From Gammaproteobacteria bacterium (GTDB lineage: Bacteria; Pseudomonadota; Gammaproteobacteria; DSM-16500), in NCBI GenBank assembly GCA_009885665.1, contig VFKI01000084.1:1-24534 (forward strand): DNA of 24,534 nucleotides, read 5' to 3'. The translations under genes and the position numbers were made by a program. Below the pieces are notes generated by a model that had not been told where the DNA came from, ran no database searches, and saw only the letters and a program-made list of their open reading frames with translations. Positions 8,352-15,810 of this stretch are shown here, in pieces; within the stretch, counting starts at the first letter, position 1; the number at the start of each line of letters is the position of its first letter.

Positions 8352-9272
8352 TTATCTTGGATTAAACGCCATTTGCTGCGCCATTTTTTCGTAGAGTTCG
8401 CGATCCGCATCGCTCTTGGCGGGTGGTACCATAATCTGTAGTTCGATATATTGATCCCCTGCGCCCGTTTTCGCTGGCATGCCGCGACCTTTTAACCGTA
8501 ATTTTTGACCCGACTGACTGTTTGGCGCAATTTTCATTTCAACAGAGCCCGCCAATGTCGGCACTTTTATCTTAGCGCCCAGTGCTGCTTCCCAAGGGGT
8601 GATGGGTAATTTTAAATAAATATTTTTATCCTGTAAGGTAAATGTTTGATGTGGTCGTATGTCAATTTCAATGTATAAATCACCATTGCGTCCGCCCATG
8701 CCGGGCGCACCTTGCCCCGTTAGGCGTAATTTCTGTCCTGATTGAATGCCGGCAGGAATATTGATTTTCAGGGTGCGTTGGTCGTTACCTTGTAAGCTGA
8801 CCGTATGGCTGCCACCATGAAAGGCTTCTTCCAACGTAATCGCAATACGCGCTTGTTCATCACGGCCGCGCGCTGCTGCCGTATGGCCGCCGCCGCGTGC
8901 TTGTCGGCGACCAAAGGGATCGCCACCGGTTTGGCCGCCACCAAACATCGAAGCAAAAAAATCGCTAAAATCCATGCCGCCCATGCCGCCAGCACCTTGA
9001 TGAAAACCCGAAAATCCATCAAAACCAGGTGGCGGTCTGAATTCTTGGCCTTCTTTCCAGTTGGCGCCTAAATGATCATAGGCGTTACGTTTTTCCTTGT
9101 CTTTTAAGACTTCATACGCTTCTTGGACTTCTTTAAATTTTTCTTCGGCCTTAGGTTCCTTGCTGACATCTGGATGATATTTGCGCGCCAATTTACGGTA
9201 GGCGCGCTTTAATTCATCGTCAGTTGCGGTGCACGCAACGCCTAAGGTTTTATAATAATCTTTGTATTCCAT
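8352..9272 (-). CDS. cbpA: DnaJ/CbpA-type cochaperone
   Basis: A 306-aa class B J-domain protein that stimulates the DnaK ATPase; E. coli CbpA also binds curved DNA. J-domain at residues 1-70 with His33-Pro34-Asp35 in KYHPDVS; Gly/Phe-rich linker with Met (about 85-125, FGGGQTGGDPFG); then two beta-sandwich substrate-binding domains (EEAFHGGSHTVSL, IPAGIQSGQKLRLTGQG, SQSGQKLRLKGRGMP). The DnaJ zinc-finger CxxCxGxG repeats are absent, which distinguishes it from true DnaJ. No cbpM modulator gene adjoins it. It is preceded by dispersed repeat copy B, which contains a promoter-like TTCCAA-18-TATACC on this strand. Confidence 0.9.
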   Translation of the reverse strand: MEYKDYYKTLGVACTATDDELKRAYRKLARKYHPDVSKEPKAEEKFKEVQEAYEVLKDKEKRNAYDHLGANWKEGQEFRPPPGFDGFSGFHQGAGGMGGMDFSDFFASMFGGGQTGGDPFGRRQARGGGHTAAARGRDEQARIAITLEEAFHGGSHTVSLQGNDQRTLKINIPAGIQSGQKLRLTGQGAPGMGGRNGDLYIEIDIRPHQTFTLQDKNIYLKLPITPWEAALGAKIKVPTLAGSVEMKIAPNSQSGQKLRLKGRGMPAKTGAGDQYIELQIMVPPAKSDADRELYEKMAQQMAFNPR

Positions 9273-9276
9273 GTGG

Positions 9277-9350
9277 TATAGTTTCTCAGGTGAATAAGTT
9301 GGAATAGCTCACATTCAATCCCAGCACTGGCTTCGCCAATTTAAGGGTAA
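9277..9350. repeat. Dispersed intergenic repeat, copy B (family 3)
   Basis: Partner of 1746-1817, sharing TATAGTTTCTCAG, TTGGAATAGC, GGCTTCGCCAAT and a final GGGTAA. The GGC-TTC-GCC segment can form a small stem. On the minus strand it places TTCCAA-18-TATACC a few bases upstream of the cbpA start, which is too close for a normal leader. Shared ancestry is therefore more secure than promoter function. Confidence 0.5.
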
Positions 9351-9351
9351 G

Positions 9352-9381
9352 CCGGGGGGGGGATCGCGATTCTCCCCCCGG
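9352..9381. repeat. G/C-rich hairpin with a G9 tract
   Basis: CCGGGGGG (9352-9359) pairs with CCCCCCGG (9374-9381) around a loop containing the palindrome ATCGCGAT. The run of nine G at 9354-9362 is prone to slippage. The bases from 9382 to 9429 show no gene or clear signal. The hairpin resembles the G/C stem inside the neighbouring family 2 element, but the surrounding sequence does not align. Confidence 0.45.
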
Positions 9382-9437
9382 AGCCCCCCACCGCGAAATG
9401 CCAAAAGATTTTTTTGAGAAGCTATATTATTTAAGAC

Positions 9438-9577
9438 GTATCCCCTACTAGAGTAGGGTAGATGTTGGCGATGGGGGAGTTGTCAGAGGGGGAGAGCGCT
9501 ATTCTCCCCCTCTGACGCTCATCTCATGCAGTTTGCTGTGTACTCAGTTCCCCTACCCTATCTTTTGTAGTAGATAC
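9438..9577. mobile_element. Family 2 miniature inverted-repeat element at the uspA stop codon
   Basis: A 140-bp element with inverted ends GTATCCCCTAC...TAGGGTA and TACCCTA...GTAGTAGATAC. It is flanked by a perfect 8-bp duplication TTTAAGAC (9430-9437 and 9578-9585). The right duplication contains the last codon and the TAA stop of uspA, so the insertion left the protein intact. The core is a perfect 14-bp stem (9482-9495 with 9503-9516). No open reading frame of its own. Best-defined copy of the family. Confidence 0.88.
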
Positions 9578-9578
9578 T

Positions 9579-10007
9579 TTAAGACTCTTCTGGTAAACGT
9601 ATAGTCAATACATCGCATTTAGCGCCATGTAAAATGGCGTTTGCGGTGGAGCCTAATAATAATGACAAGCCATGGCGACCATGACTGCCGCAGACAATGA
9701 GGTCAGCGTCAATATTACTGGCTAATTCGAGCAAGCGCGATTTAGTGGGGCCGACTTCAACCCATTGGTTTTTTTCATCGACGGATAATTGTTCGCCCAT
9801 TTTCTTTAAGGCAGTACGGGATTCTTCAATCAATTGGCCTTCGATATCTTCAATACCAAGATAAGCATAGCTATAGCCTGGCAGGGGTTCGACAATATGG
9901 GCGAGGCTCAGTTGTGCGCCGGTTAAGCCGCGCATGGCACGCACTTTTTCAGTGAGGAAATCCGTATCATCAGATAAATCTGTGGCAAGTAAAATGTGTT
10001 TATACAT
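9579..10007 (-). CDS. Universal stress protein, UspA family
   Basis: A 142-aa single-domain Usp with an alpha/beta fold. Visible are the N-terminal strand MYKHILLATDLSDD, with the Asp typical of nucleotide-binding members, and the C-terminal glycine motif GSHGRHGLSLLLGS followed by TANAILHGAKCDVLTIR. The glycine motif suggests an ATP-binding type, unlike E. coli UspA itself, which lacks it. The spacing after the second Gly is one residue shorter than the classical G-2X-G-9X-G(S/T). AAGGA lies 8 bases before the ATG. TATACT at about 10036-10041 (minus strand) is a possible -10 box without a clear -35. Its stop codon lies inside the target duplication of the adjacent mobile element. Confidence 0.92.
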   Translation of the reverse strand: MYKHILLATDLSDDTDFLTEKVRAMRGLTGAQLSLAHIVEPLPGYSYAYLGIEDIEGQLIEESRTALKKMGEQLSVDEKNQWVEVGPTKSRLLELASNIDADLIVCGSHGRHGLSLLLGSTANAILHGAKCDVLTIRLPEES

Positions 10008-10061
10008 GTGGCGTGTCCTTGTTGAAAATTACAATAGTATACCGTTTAACGTAACGGCTCG

Positions 10062-10092
10062 CCCCCAAGCAGTCTTGATGTGGGGGGGGGGG
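10062..10092. repeat. Inverted repeat with a G11 homopolymer between clpB and uspA
   Basis: CCCCCA (10062-10067) pairs with TGGGGG (10081-10086), and the run of eleven G occupies 10082-10092. On the minus strand it lies 12 bp downstream of the clpB stop and forms a C-run/G-run stem without a T-tract. It may weakly separate clpB from uspA. Slippage here would be harmless to both proteins. Confidence 0.45.
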
Positions 10093-10103
10093 CGGATGCG
10101 TCA

Positions 10104-12710
10104 TTATACCGTAGCTGCGATCGTCGAGAATAGCAGTCGACCGTTTTCCAATGCAACTTGTATTTGGCTGCCCGGCATAAATTTACCTGCCAATATATCC
10201 ACGGCGAGTGGGTTTTCGACATATTGCTGTAAGGTGCGCTTTAAAGGACGCGCGCCGTACACGGGATCGTAACCAGAATTTGACAGATAGTCGAGGGCTT
10301 CTGGCGAGATGTCCAATTTTAAATTCCGTTCGGCCAGACGATGACGTAAACGTTCGAGCTGCAATAAAGCGATTGCATGAATTTGTTCGCGATCTAGCGG
10401 ATGGAAGACGACGGTTTCATCAATGCGGTTCATGAATTCCGGCCGGAAGTGTTGGCTAACGACGCCTAATACGGCTTGACGCATGCCCAAATAATCACTA
10501 TTGCGTGCTTTTTCTTGGATAATGTCTGAACCCAGGTTAGATGTCATGACAATAAGGGTATTACGGAAATCAACGGTGCGGCCATGGCTGTCGGTCAAGC
10601 GGCCATCGTCCAACACTTGTAACAAGATATTGAAAACATCATGATGTGCTTTTTCTATTTCATCAAATAAGATGACCGAGTAGGGCTTACGACGCACTAA
10701 TTCGGTAAGATAGCCGCCTTCTTCATAGCCCACATAGCCGGGCGGTGCGCCCAATAAGCGCGCAACAGCATGTTTTTCCATGAATTCTGACATGTCGATG
10801 CGAATGACCGCTTCTTCTGTATCGAATAAAAAGGCGGCGAGGGCTTTGCATAATTCAGTTTTCCCGACGCCGGTAGGACCTAAAAATAAGAATGAACCGA
10901 TCGGTCGATTGGGATCGGCTAAGCCCGCACGTGAACGGCGAATTGCATTACTCACGGCGGTGACGGCTTGATTTTGGCCTATGATACGCTTATGCAGCGC
11001 ATCTTCCATGCGCAATAATTTTTCTTTTTCACCTTCCAGCATTTTCGCGACGGGAATATGGGTCCAACGTGATACCACTTCAGCAATTTCAGTGTCAGTG
11101 ACTTTACTGCGCAGTAATTGTGGGGTTTGTTTTTCAGTTTTTTCAGCTTTTTCTGTTTCAGCTGCGTGGGTAAGTTTTTTTTCCAATTCTGGAATACGAC
11201 CGTATTGCAGTTCAGCCATACGCGTCAAATTGCCAGCGCGGCGTGCGGTTTCTAATTCCAGTCGTGCACGCTCTAATTCTTCTTTGACATTTTGTGTGCC
11301 ATGCAGTGCGGATTTTTCGCGTTGCCAAATGGTTTCTAATTCAGCCGCTTGTTGTTGTAATTTATTCAATTCTTCTTCCAATTTACTGCGCCGTTTATTG
11401 GACGCCTCATCGGTTTCTTTCTTGAGCGCTTCGCGTTCAATTTTTAATTGAATAATTTTACGATCCAATTGTTCTAATTGTTCCGGTTTGGAATCAATTT
11501 CCATACGAATATTGCTGGCAGCTTCATCGATTAAATCAATCGCTTTGTCGGGCAGCTGCCGATCAGCAATATAGCGGTGGGAGAGGGTGGCGGCAGCCAC
11601 AATAGCAGGATCGGTGATTTCTACACCGTGATGTAATTCATAACGTTCTTTTAAGCCGCGTAAAATAGCAATTGTATCGGGGACAGAAGGTTCTTCAACC
11701 AAAATACGTTGGAAGCGTCGTTCTAATGCCGCATCTTTTTCGATATATTGACGATATTCATCCAGCGTGGTTGCGCCGATGCAATGCAGTTCGCCGCGTG
11801 CCAACGCCGGTTTTAACATATTGCCCGCATCCATTGCGCCTTCGGCTTTACCTGCGCCGACCATCGTGTGTAATTCATCGATAAATAAAATAATCTGACC
11901 TTCTTGCTTGCTCAGGTCGTGCAGTACGGCTTTCAAGCGTTCCTCGAATTCACCGCGGAATTTAGCGCCGGCAATCAATGCGCCTAAATCCAAAGCCAAT
12001 ACGCGTTTGTTACGTAAGCCTTCAGGCACTTCATGATTGATGATGCGTTGTGCTAAACCTTCAACGATAGCGGTTTTGCCCACGCCGGGTTCGCCAATTA
12101 ATACCGGATTATTTTTAGTACGACGTAATAACACTTGTAAAGTACGACGAATTTCTGCATCACGGCCAATCACCGGGTCTAATTTGCCGGCTTCGGCACG
12201 CGCAGTGAGATCAATCGTATATTTTTCTAGCGCACGGCGTTGATCTTCGGCATTCGCATCTTTTACGGTTTCGCCACCGCGCTCTGCATCGATGGCTTTT
12301 TTGATAGCTTCTTTATTGAGGCCGCATTTACGCATTAATTCGCCCAAGCTGCCGCTGTCTTCGATGGCGGCTAATAAAAATAATTCACTGGAAATGTATT
12401 GGTCTTTACGTTGTTGCGCCAATTTGTCGGTTTGATTTAATAAACGATTTAAATCATTTGAGACATGAATGTCACCCGCGGTGCCCGTGACTTGCGGTAA
12501 GCGGTCGATGGCGGCATCGAGTTGGCTGCGCAGTGTGGCCAGATTGCTGCCGGCTTGAACCAAAATAGGGCGGAGACTGCCATCATGCTGGTCAAGCATG
12601 GCTTTTAATACATGGACGGGTTCGATGACGGCATGATCTTTGCCAAGTGCGAGCGATTGGGCGTCAGCAAGTGCGGCTTGAAATTTGCTGGTGAGTTTAT
12701 CCATACGCAT
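10104..12710 (-). CDS. clpB: ATP-dependent disaggregase ClpB
   Basis: An 868-aa AAA+ hexameric disaggregase that works with DnaK/DnaJ/GrpE to rescue aggregated proteins. Double Clp N-terminal domain at 1-145; first AAA+ domain with Walker A GEPGVGKT (206-213) and Walker B LFIDELH (275-281); coiled-coil middle domain of about 408-525, with a slightly longer Lys/Glu-rich end than E. coli; second AAA+ domain with Walker A GPTGVGKT (611-618), the GAPPGYVGYEEGG pore loop and Walker B VILFDEIEK. The first ATG matches the family N-terminus (MRMDKLTSKFQ) and has GAGGAT upstream. A sigma32-like promoter precedes it. Confidence 0.97.
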   Translation of the reverse strand: MRMDKLTSKFQAALADAQSLALGKDHAVIEPVHVLKAMLDQHDGSLRPILVQAGSNLATLRSQLDAAIDRLPQVTGTAGDIHVSNDLNRLLNQTDKLAQQRKDQYISSELFLLAAIEDSGSLGELMRKCGLNKEAIKKAIDAERGGETVKDANAEDQRRALEKYTIDLTARAEAGKLDPVIGRDAEIRRTLQVLLRRTKNNPVLIGEPGVGKTAIVEGLAQRIINHEVPEGLRNKRVLALDLGALIAGAKFRGEFEERLKAVLHDLSKQEGQIILFIDELHTMVGAGKAEGAMDAGNMLKPALARGELHCIGATTLDEYRQYIEKDAALERRFQRILVEEPSVPDTIAILRGLKERYELHHGVEITDPAIVAAATLSHRYIADRQLPDKAIDLIDEAASNIRMEIDSKPEQLEQLDRKIIQLKIEREALKKETDEASNKRRSKLEEELNKLQQQAAELETIWQREKSALHGTQNVKEELERARLELETARRAGNLTRMAELQYGRIPELEKKLTHAAETEKAEKTEKQTPQLLRSKVTDTEIAEVVSRWTHIPVAKMLEGEKEKLLRMEDALHKRIIGQNQAVTAVSNAIRRSRAGLADPNRPIGSFLFLGPTGVGKTELCKALAAFLFDTEEAVIRIDMSEFMEKHAVARLLGAPPGYVGYEEGGYLTELVRRKPYSVILFDEIEKAHHDVFNILLQVLDDGRLTDSHGRTVDFRNTLIVMTSNLGSDIIQEKARNSDYLGMRQAVLGVVSQHFRPEFMNRIDETVVFHPLDREQIHAIALLQLERLRHRLAERNLKLDISPEALDYLSNSGYDPVYGARPLKRTLQQYVENPLAVDILAGKFMPGSQIQVALENGRLLFSTIAATV

Positions 12711-12743
12711 GTGAGTATCCTCATAATGTTATGTCTTACTACC

Positions 12744-12774
12744 ATCATGAGGGCGAGTGGATAAAGATCAAGGG
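12744..12774 (-). promoter_or_regulatory. Heat-shock (sigma32-like) promoter of clpB
   Basis: On the minus strand CCCTTGATC (12774-12766) is followed, after 12 bases, by CCCTCATGAT (12753-12744). This resembles the RpoH consensus CTTGAAA and CCCCATNT. The predicted transcript start is about 27 bases before the clpB ATG. ClpB is a classical RpoH target, so the context supports the call. Confidence 0.6.
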
Positions 12775-12837
12775 TTAATTTTTTGTTAAGGTACGGGGGG
12801 TAAGCTGTACAAGCATAATAATAATCAGGAGAATGGC

Positions 12838-13323
12838 ATGCAACATAGCGATAAACATAATAGGGTATCTACCCAGTCTACTTGGGCGGCATTGTGTTGC
12901 TGTTGGCGTAAAAAAGCGCCTCGTGCGCAAGATCCGAATGAAGTGAATGAATTGATGGGTGTGACAGCCAGTGCGCAGACAAGTCCCAACAGTAGTGATG
13001 AAAATCTCAGAGTGAGCATCGATGGCGCGGGGACAGTTACAGCGCTTGATGAGAGTAGCTCAGGGTCGGTGGTCGTGCGCCAGGATCATCCTGACGATGA
13101 AAAGCATGCGAAGAATATGGTGGCTAAGGTGTGCGTTTCGCCTGAAGGCGAGCCTGTATTAAGTCCGGTACCCGGAAAAAAAATACCCAAAAAAGCTTCT
13201 ATTAGTGATCCTAAAATATTTACGCCGCCTCCGTCAGAAAAGTTAGTGGGTCGTTATGAGGTCATAAAAGAGCATCCCTCAAGTCCGCGGCCGGCGATGC
13301 CCGTTTTTTCATTTTCAAATTAG
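12838..13323 (+). CDS. Hypothetical protein with a CCC-basic patch
   Basis: A 161-aa protein I do not recognise. It has a good ribosome binding site (AGGAG at 12827-12831, 6 bases before the ATG) and stands alone, divergent from clpB, so it is probably real. It has no N-terminal signal peptide or clear membrane segment. A triple cysteine followed by aromatic and basic residues (Cys20-22, CCCWRKK) is conspicuous. The rest is hydrophilic, rich in Ser, Pro, Asp, Glu and Lys, and looks disordered, with Pro/Ser-rich stretches near residues 105-125 and in the last 20 residues. The cysteine-basic patch could be a lipidation or membrane-contact site, and a secreted effector is one possibility. Both ideas are inference. 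Confidence 0.7.
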   Translation: MQHSDKHNRVSTQSTWAALCCCWRKKAPRAQDPNEVNELMGVTASAQTSPNSSDENLRVSIDGAGTVTALDESSSGSVVVRQDHPDDEKHAKNMVAKVCVSPEGEPVLSPVPGKKIPKKASISDPKIFTPPPSEKLVGRYEVIKEHPSSPRPAMPVFSFSN

Positions 13324-13336
13324 GCATAGGTTGATA

Positions 13337-13480
13337 ACCGGCATTCCAAGGATCTGTATTTTTTGTATAAATCGAGGCAAGAATGCGTTTTAAAGCGCAG
13401 TTTACACGCAAGTAAATGAGCATTTAAAACGCATTTTTAACGAAGAGTTATCAAAAAAGACGGATCCTTGGAATGTCGGT
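13337..13480. mobile_element. Family 1 miniature inverted-repeat element with internal cargo
   Basis: A 144-bp element. Its ends are ACCGGCATTCCAAGGATC and GATCCTTGGAATGTCGGT, extending into T-rich TIRs of about 28 bp. It is flanked by a 4-bp duplication GATA (13333-13336 and 13481-13484). Between the ends lies about 80 bp with a perfect 13-bp inverted repeat (AATGCGTTTTAAA at 13382-13394 with its complement at 13423-13435) and an inner TTTAC/GTAAA pair. It starts 14 bp after the preceding stop and ends 87 bp before the accA start. Non-coding. Confidence 0.85.
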
Positions 13481-13567
13481 GATAAGTGCTGTGCTTTGGC
13501 ATGGCTGGCATTACAGGTGCTATTTCAGGTATGATTCGTCACTTCACTTTAAGGCTTGACGATTGCT

Positions 13568-14521
13568 ATGAACCTGAACTTCCTTGATTTTGAACAGACC
13601 ATTGCGGAACTGGAGGCGAAAATCCAGGAGCTGCGCATGGTTGAAAAAGACGCAGACCTGAATATCACAGAAGAAATCAGTCGTCTGGAAATCAAAAGCC
13701 AGCAGTTGACACGGCAAATCTTTGCTAAATTGACGCCTTGGCAAGTGACACAATTAGCGCGCCACCCGCAGCGGCCGCATACTATCGACTATATCGAGCG
13801 AATTTTTACGGATTTTGATGAATTATCTGGCGATCGTGCGACTTCCGCAGGCTCCTCTATTGTTGCCGGGCTCGCCCGCTTGGACGGTCAGCCGGTGATG
13901 GTGATGGGGCATGAAAAAGGTCGCAAAACGCAAGAAAAAATCAGCCGTAATTTTGGCATGCCGCAACCTGAAGATTATCGTAAAGCGTTGCGTTTAATGC
14001 AAATGGCTGAAAAATTCCACTTGCCCATTATTACGTTGATAGATACGCCTGGCGCCTATCCGGGTATTGGGGCGGAAGAACGTAATCAAAGTGAAGCGAT
14101 TGCACGTAATTTATTGGTATTATCGCGTTTGCGTACGCCGATTATTTGCACCGTCATTGGTGAAGGCGGTTCGGGCGGCGCGTTAGCCATCAGTGTCGGC
14201 GACAGCGTGATGATGTTGCAATATGCCATTTATTCAGTGATTTCACCCGAAGGCTGTGCATCAATTTTATGGAAAAGTGCGGATAAAGCACCACAAGCCG
14301 CCGAAGCCATGGGTGTTGCCGCAGAAAAAAATTTAGCATTGGGCTTAATTGATCGCGTGATTCCTGAACCTTTGGGTGGGGCGCATCGTGATTGGGATGT
14401 GATGGCAGCTTCGTTGAAAAAAACGATTTTGGAAGAACTGGCGCAATGTCGTCAGCTGCCCGTCAATCAATTAATTGAGCAACGCTATCAACGCCTGATG
14501 TCATATGGTTATCCTAGCTGA
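13568..14521 (+). CDS. accA: Acetyl-CoA carboxylase carboxyltransferase subunit alpha
   Basis: The alpha subunit of the carboxyltransferase that, with AccD, moves the carboxyl group from biotin on AccB to acetyl-CoA, giving malonyl-CoA for fatty acid synthesis. The 317-aa product matches the family length. It begins MNLNFLDFEQTIAELEAKI (coiled N-terminal helix) and shows GHEKGRKTQEK, LIDTPGAYPGIGAEERNQSEAIA, the oxyanion-forming GEGGSGGALA and SPEGCASILWK. The ATG at 13568 matches the usual MxLNFLDFEQ start; an in-frame TTG at 13556 is less likely. The Shine-Dalgarno is weak. Its end overlaps tilS. Confidence 0.96.
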   Translation: MNLNFLDFEQTIAELEAKIQELRMVEKDADLNITEEISRLEIKSQQLTRQIFAKLTPWQVTQLARHPQRPHTIDYIERIFTDFDELSGDRATSAGSSIVAGLARLDGQPVMVMGHEKGRKTQEKISRNFGMPQPEDYRKALRLMQMAEKFHLPIITLIDTPGAYPGIGAEERNQSEAIARNLLVLSRLRTPIICTVIGEGGSGGALAISVGDSVMMLQYAIYSVISPEGCASILWKSADKAPQAAEAMGVAAEKNLALGLIDRVIPEPLGGAHRDWDVMAASLKKTILEELAQCRQLPVNQLIEQRYQRLMSYGYPS

Positions 14522-15743
14522 CCTGCTGGCGCAGACAGTGCGTGCCCATCCAAAGGGTACGCGCTTTTGGGTGGCGTATAGTGGTGGCGTGGATTCACAC
14601 GTGTTATTACACGTCGCCAGTTGTCTGCGCCAAAGTGTACCCTTTTCTTTGCAGGCGATTCATATTAATCATGATATCCATCCAGCAGCGGCGGACTGGG
14701 CGCGGCATTGTGCGCAAGTTGCGCACGCATTACACGTGCGTTTTAGCAGCGACACGTTAACGATTGATAATTTTGATGATAAAAATATAGAAGAAGTATT
14801 ACGAAACGCACGCTATGCACGCTTCATTCATCATTTGGCGCCTGGCGATGTATTGCTGACGGCGCATCAACAAGATGATCAAGCTGAAACGGTATTGTTA
14901 CAATTATTGCGCGGCGCGGGCATGAAAGGATTGGCGGCGATGCCGCTCCAAAAATCGCTCGGCGCGGGTTGGCAGGTGCGGCCTTTTTTATCCGTCACGC
15001 GCGCGATAGTATTGCAGTATGCCGCGCGGCATCAATTAACATGGATCGAAGATAGCAGTAATCAAGATCAGCGGTTTACGCGGAATTTTTTGCGGCAGCA
15101 CATTTTGCCGCAATTGGCGATACGCTGGCCTAGTGTCGGCGCGACTTTGGCGCGTGTAGCAAATCATTGCGCCGCAGACAGTGCGCTGTTGGACACATTG
15201 TTACACGATAGCGTACAAGCCTGTGCCGGTCAGCAGGCCGATACGTTGTCTGTGTGTCGTTTATTAAGTTTGGCGCCAGCGCATTGTGCGCAAGTGTTAC
15301 GCCATTGGATTGCGGCGCGGGGCTTTGTCTTGCCTTCATATAGAAAATTACAGCAAATTATCCAGACGGTATTGCCGGCGCGCGTTGATCGTATGCCGGT
15401 GGTACGCTTTGGTGCAGCAGAAGTGCGGCGTTATCGTGATGATCTTTACCTCATGCAGGCATTGGCACCACACGATGCGCGCCGCGTTTTTAACTGGGAT
15501 GGTCAATCGCCGTTGTCGATTGAAGGAATAGGAATGTTACCGCCGCTGTCATCGCCGCCAGCTGCAACCTTGACGGTACGCTTTAGAAAGCCCGGGGAAA
15601 GTTGTTTGGTCGCCGGCCGTGTCGGGCGACAGGATGTTAAAAATCTTATGCAAGCCGCAGCTATTCCGCCGTGGTTACGTGATCGGGTGGTGTTAGTGTT
15701 TGCTGGCGAGGTGTTGGTGATTGCAGCGCCCGCGCTATTTTGA
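14505..15743 (+). CDS. tilS: tRNA(Ile)-lysidine synthase
   Basis: Converts C34 of the CAU-anticodon tRNA-Ile to lysidine, using ATP and lysine, so that it reads AUA. The PP-loop SGGVDS at residues 26-31 binds ATP. HINHDIHPAA, TAHQQDDQAETVLLQLLRGAGMKGLAAM and SNQDQRFTRNFLRQHILP are typical of the N-terminal catalytic domain. Tandem C-terminal domains follow and end with FRKPGESC and the LKxLMQ-like VKNLMQAAAIPPWLRDR stretch. At 412 aa it is close to E. coli TilS. The start lies 17 bases inside accA, without a clear Shine-Dalgarno, suggesting translational coupling. accA and tilS are also near neighbours in E. coli. Confidence 0.94.
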   Translation: MVILADLLAQTVRAHPKGTRFWVAYSGGVDSHVLLHVASCLRQSVPFSLQAIHINHDIHPAAADWARHCAQVAHALHVRFSSDTLTIDNFDDKNIEEVLRNARYARFIHHLAPGDVLLTAHQQDDQAETVLLQLLRGAGMKGLAAMPLQKSLGAGWQVRPFLSVTRAIVLQYAARHQLTWIEDSSNQDQRFTRNFLRQHILPQLAIRWPSVGATLARVANHCAADSALLDTLLHDSVQACAGQQADTLSVCRLLSLAPAHCAQVLRHWIAARGFVLPSYRKLQQIIQTVLPARVDRMPVVRFGAAEVRRYRDDLYLMQALAPHDARRVFNWDGQSPLSIEGIGMLPPLSSPPAATLTVRFRKPGESCLVAGRVGRQDVKNLMQAAAIPPWLRDRVVLVFAGEVLVIAAPALF

Positions 15744-15765
15744 TAGAGTTTTCCCCTGCTACAAT
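15740..15765 (+). promoter_or_regulatory. Weak candidate promoter for pyrG
   Basis: TTGATA (15740-15745) overlaps the tilS stop and TACAAT lies at 15760-15765. The spacer is only 14 bases, or 16 if TTTTGA is taken as the -35. This 67-bp gap is the only place for a pyrG promoter, but the match is modest. Confidence 0.3.
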
Positions 15766-15810
15766 ATACCCACGACACTATTATCATTTATCATTGAATA
15801 GATACCCTAC

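Noticed and set aside
10981..11451. A 156-codon plus-strand open frame opposite clpB
   Set aside because: It is fully antisense to the clpB middle domain, has no ribosome binding site and its composition is that of a reversed coding strand; clpB is certain.
12855..12872. GGGTATCTACCC inside the 161-aa gene as a family 2 element fragment
   Set aside because: Only a short palindromic match to the element end with no extended alignment, and it lies in coding sequence with a good start.
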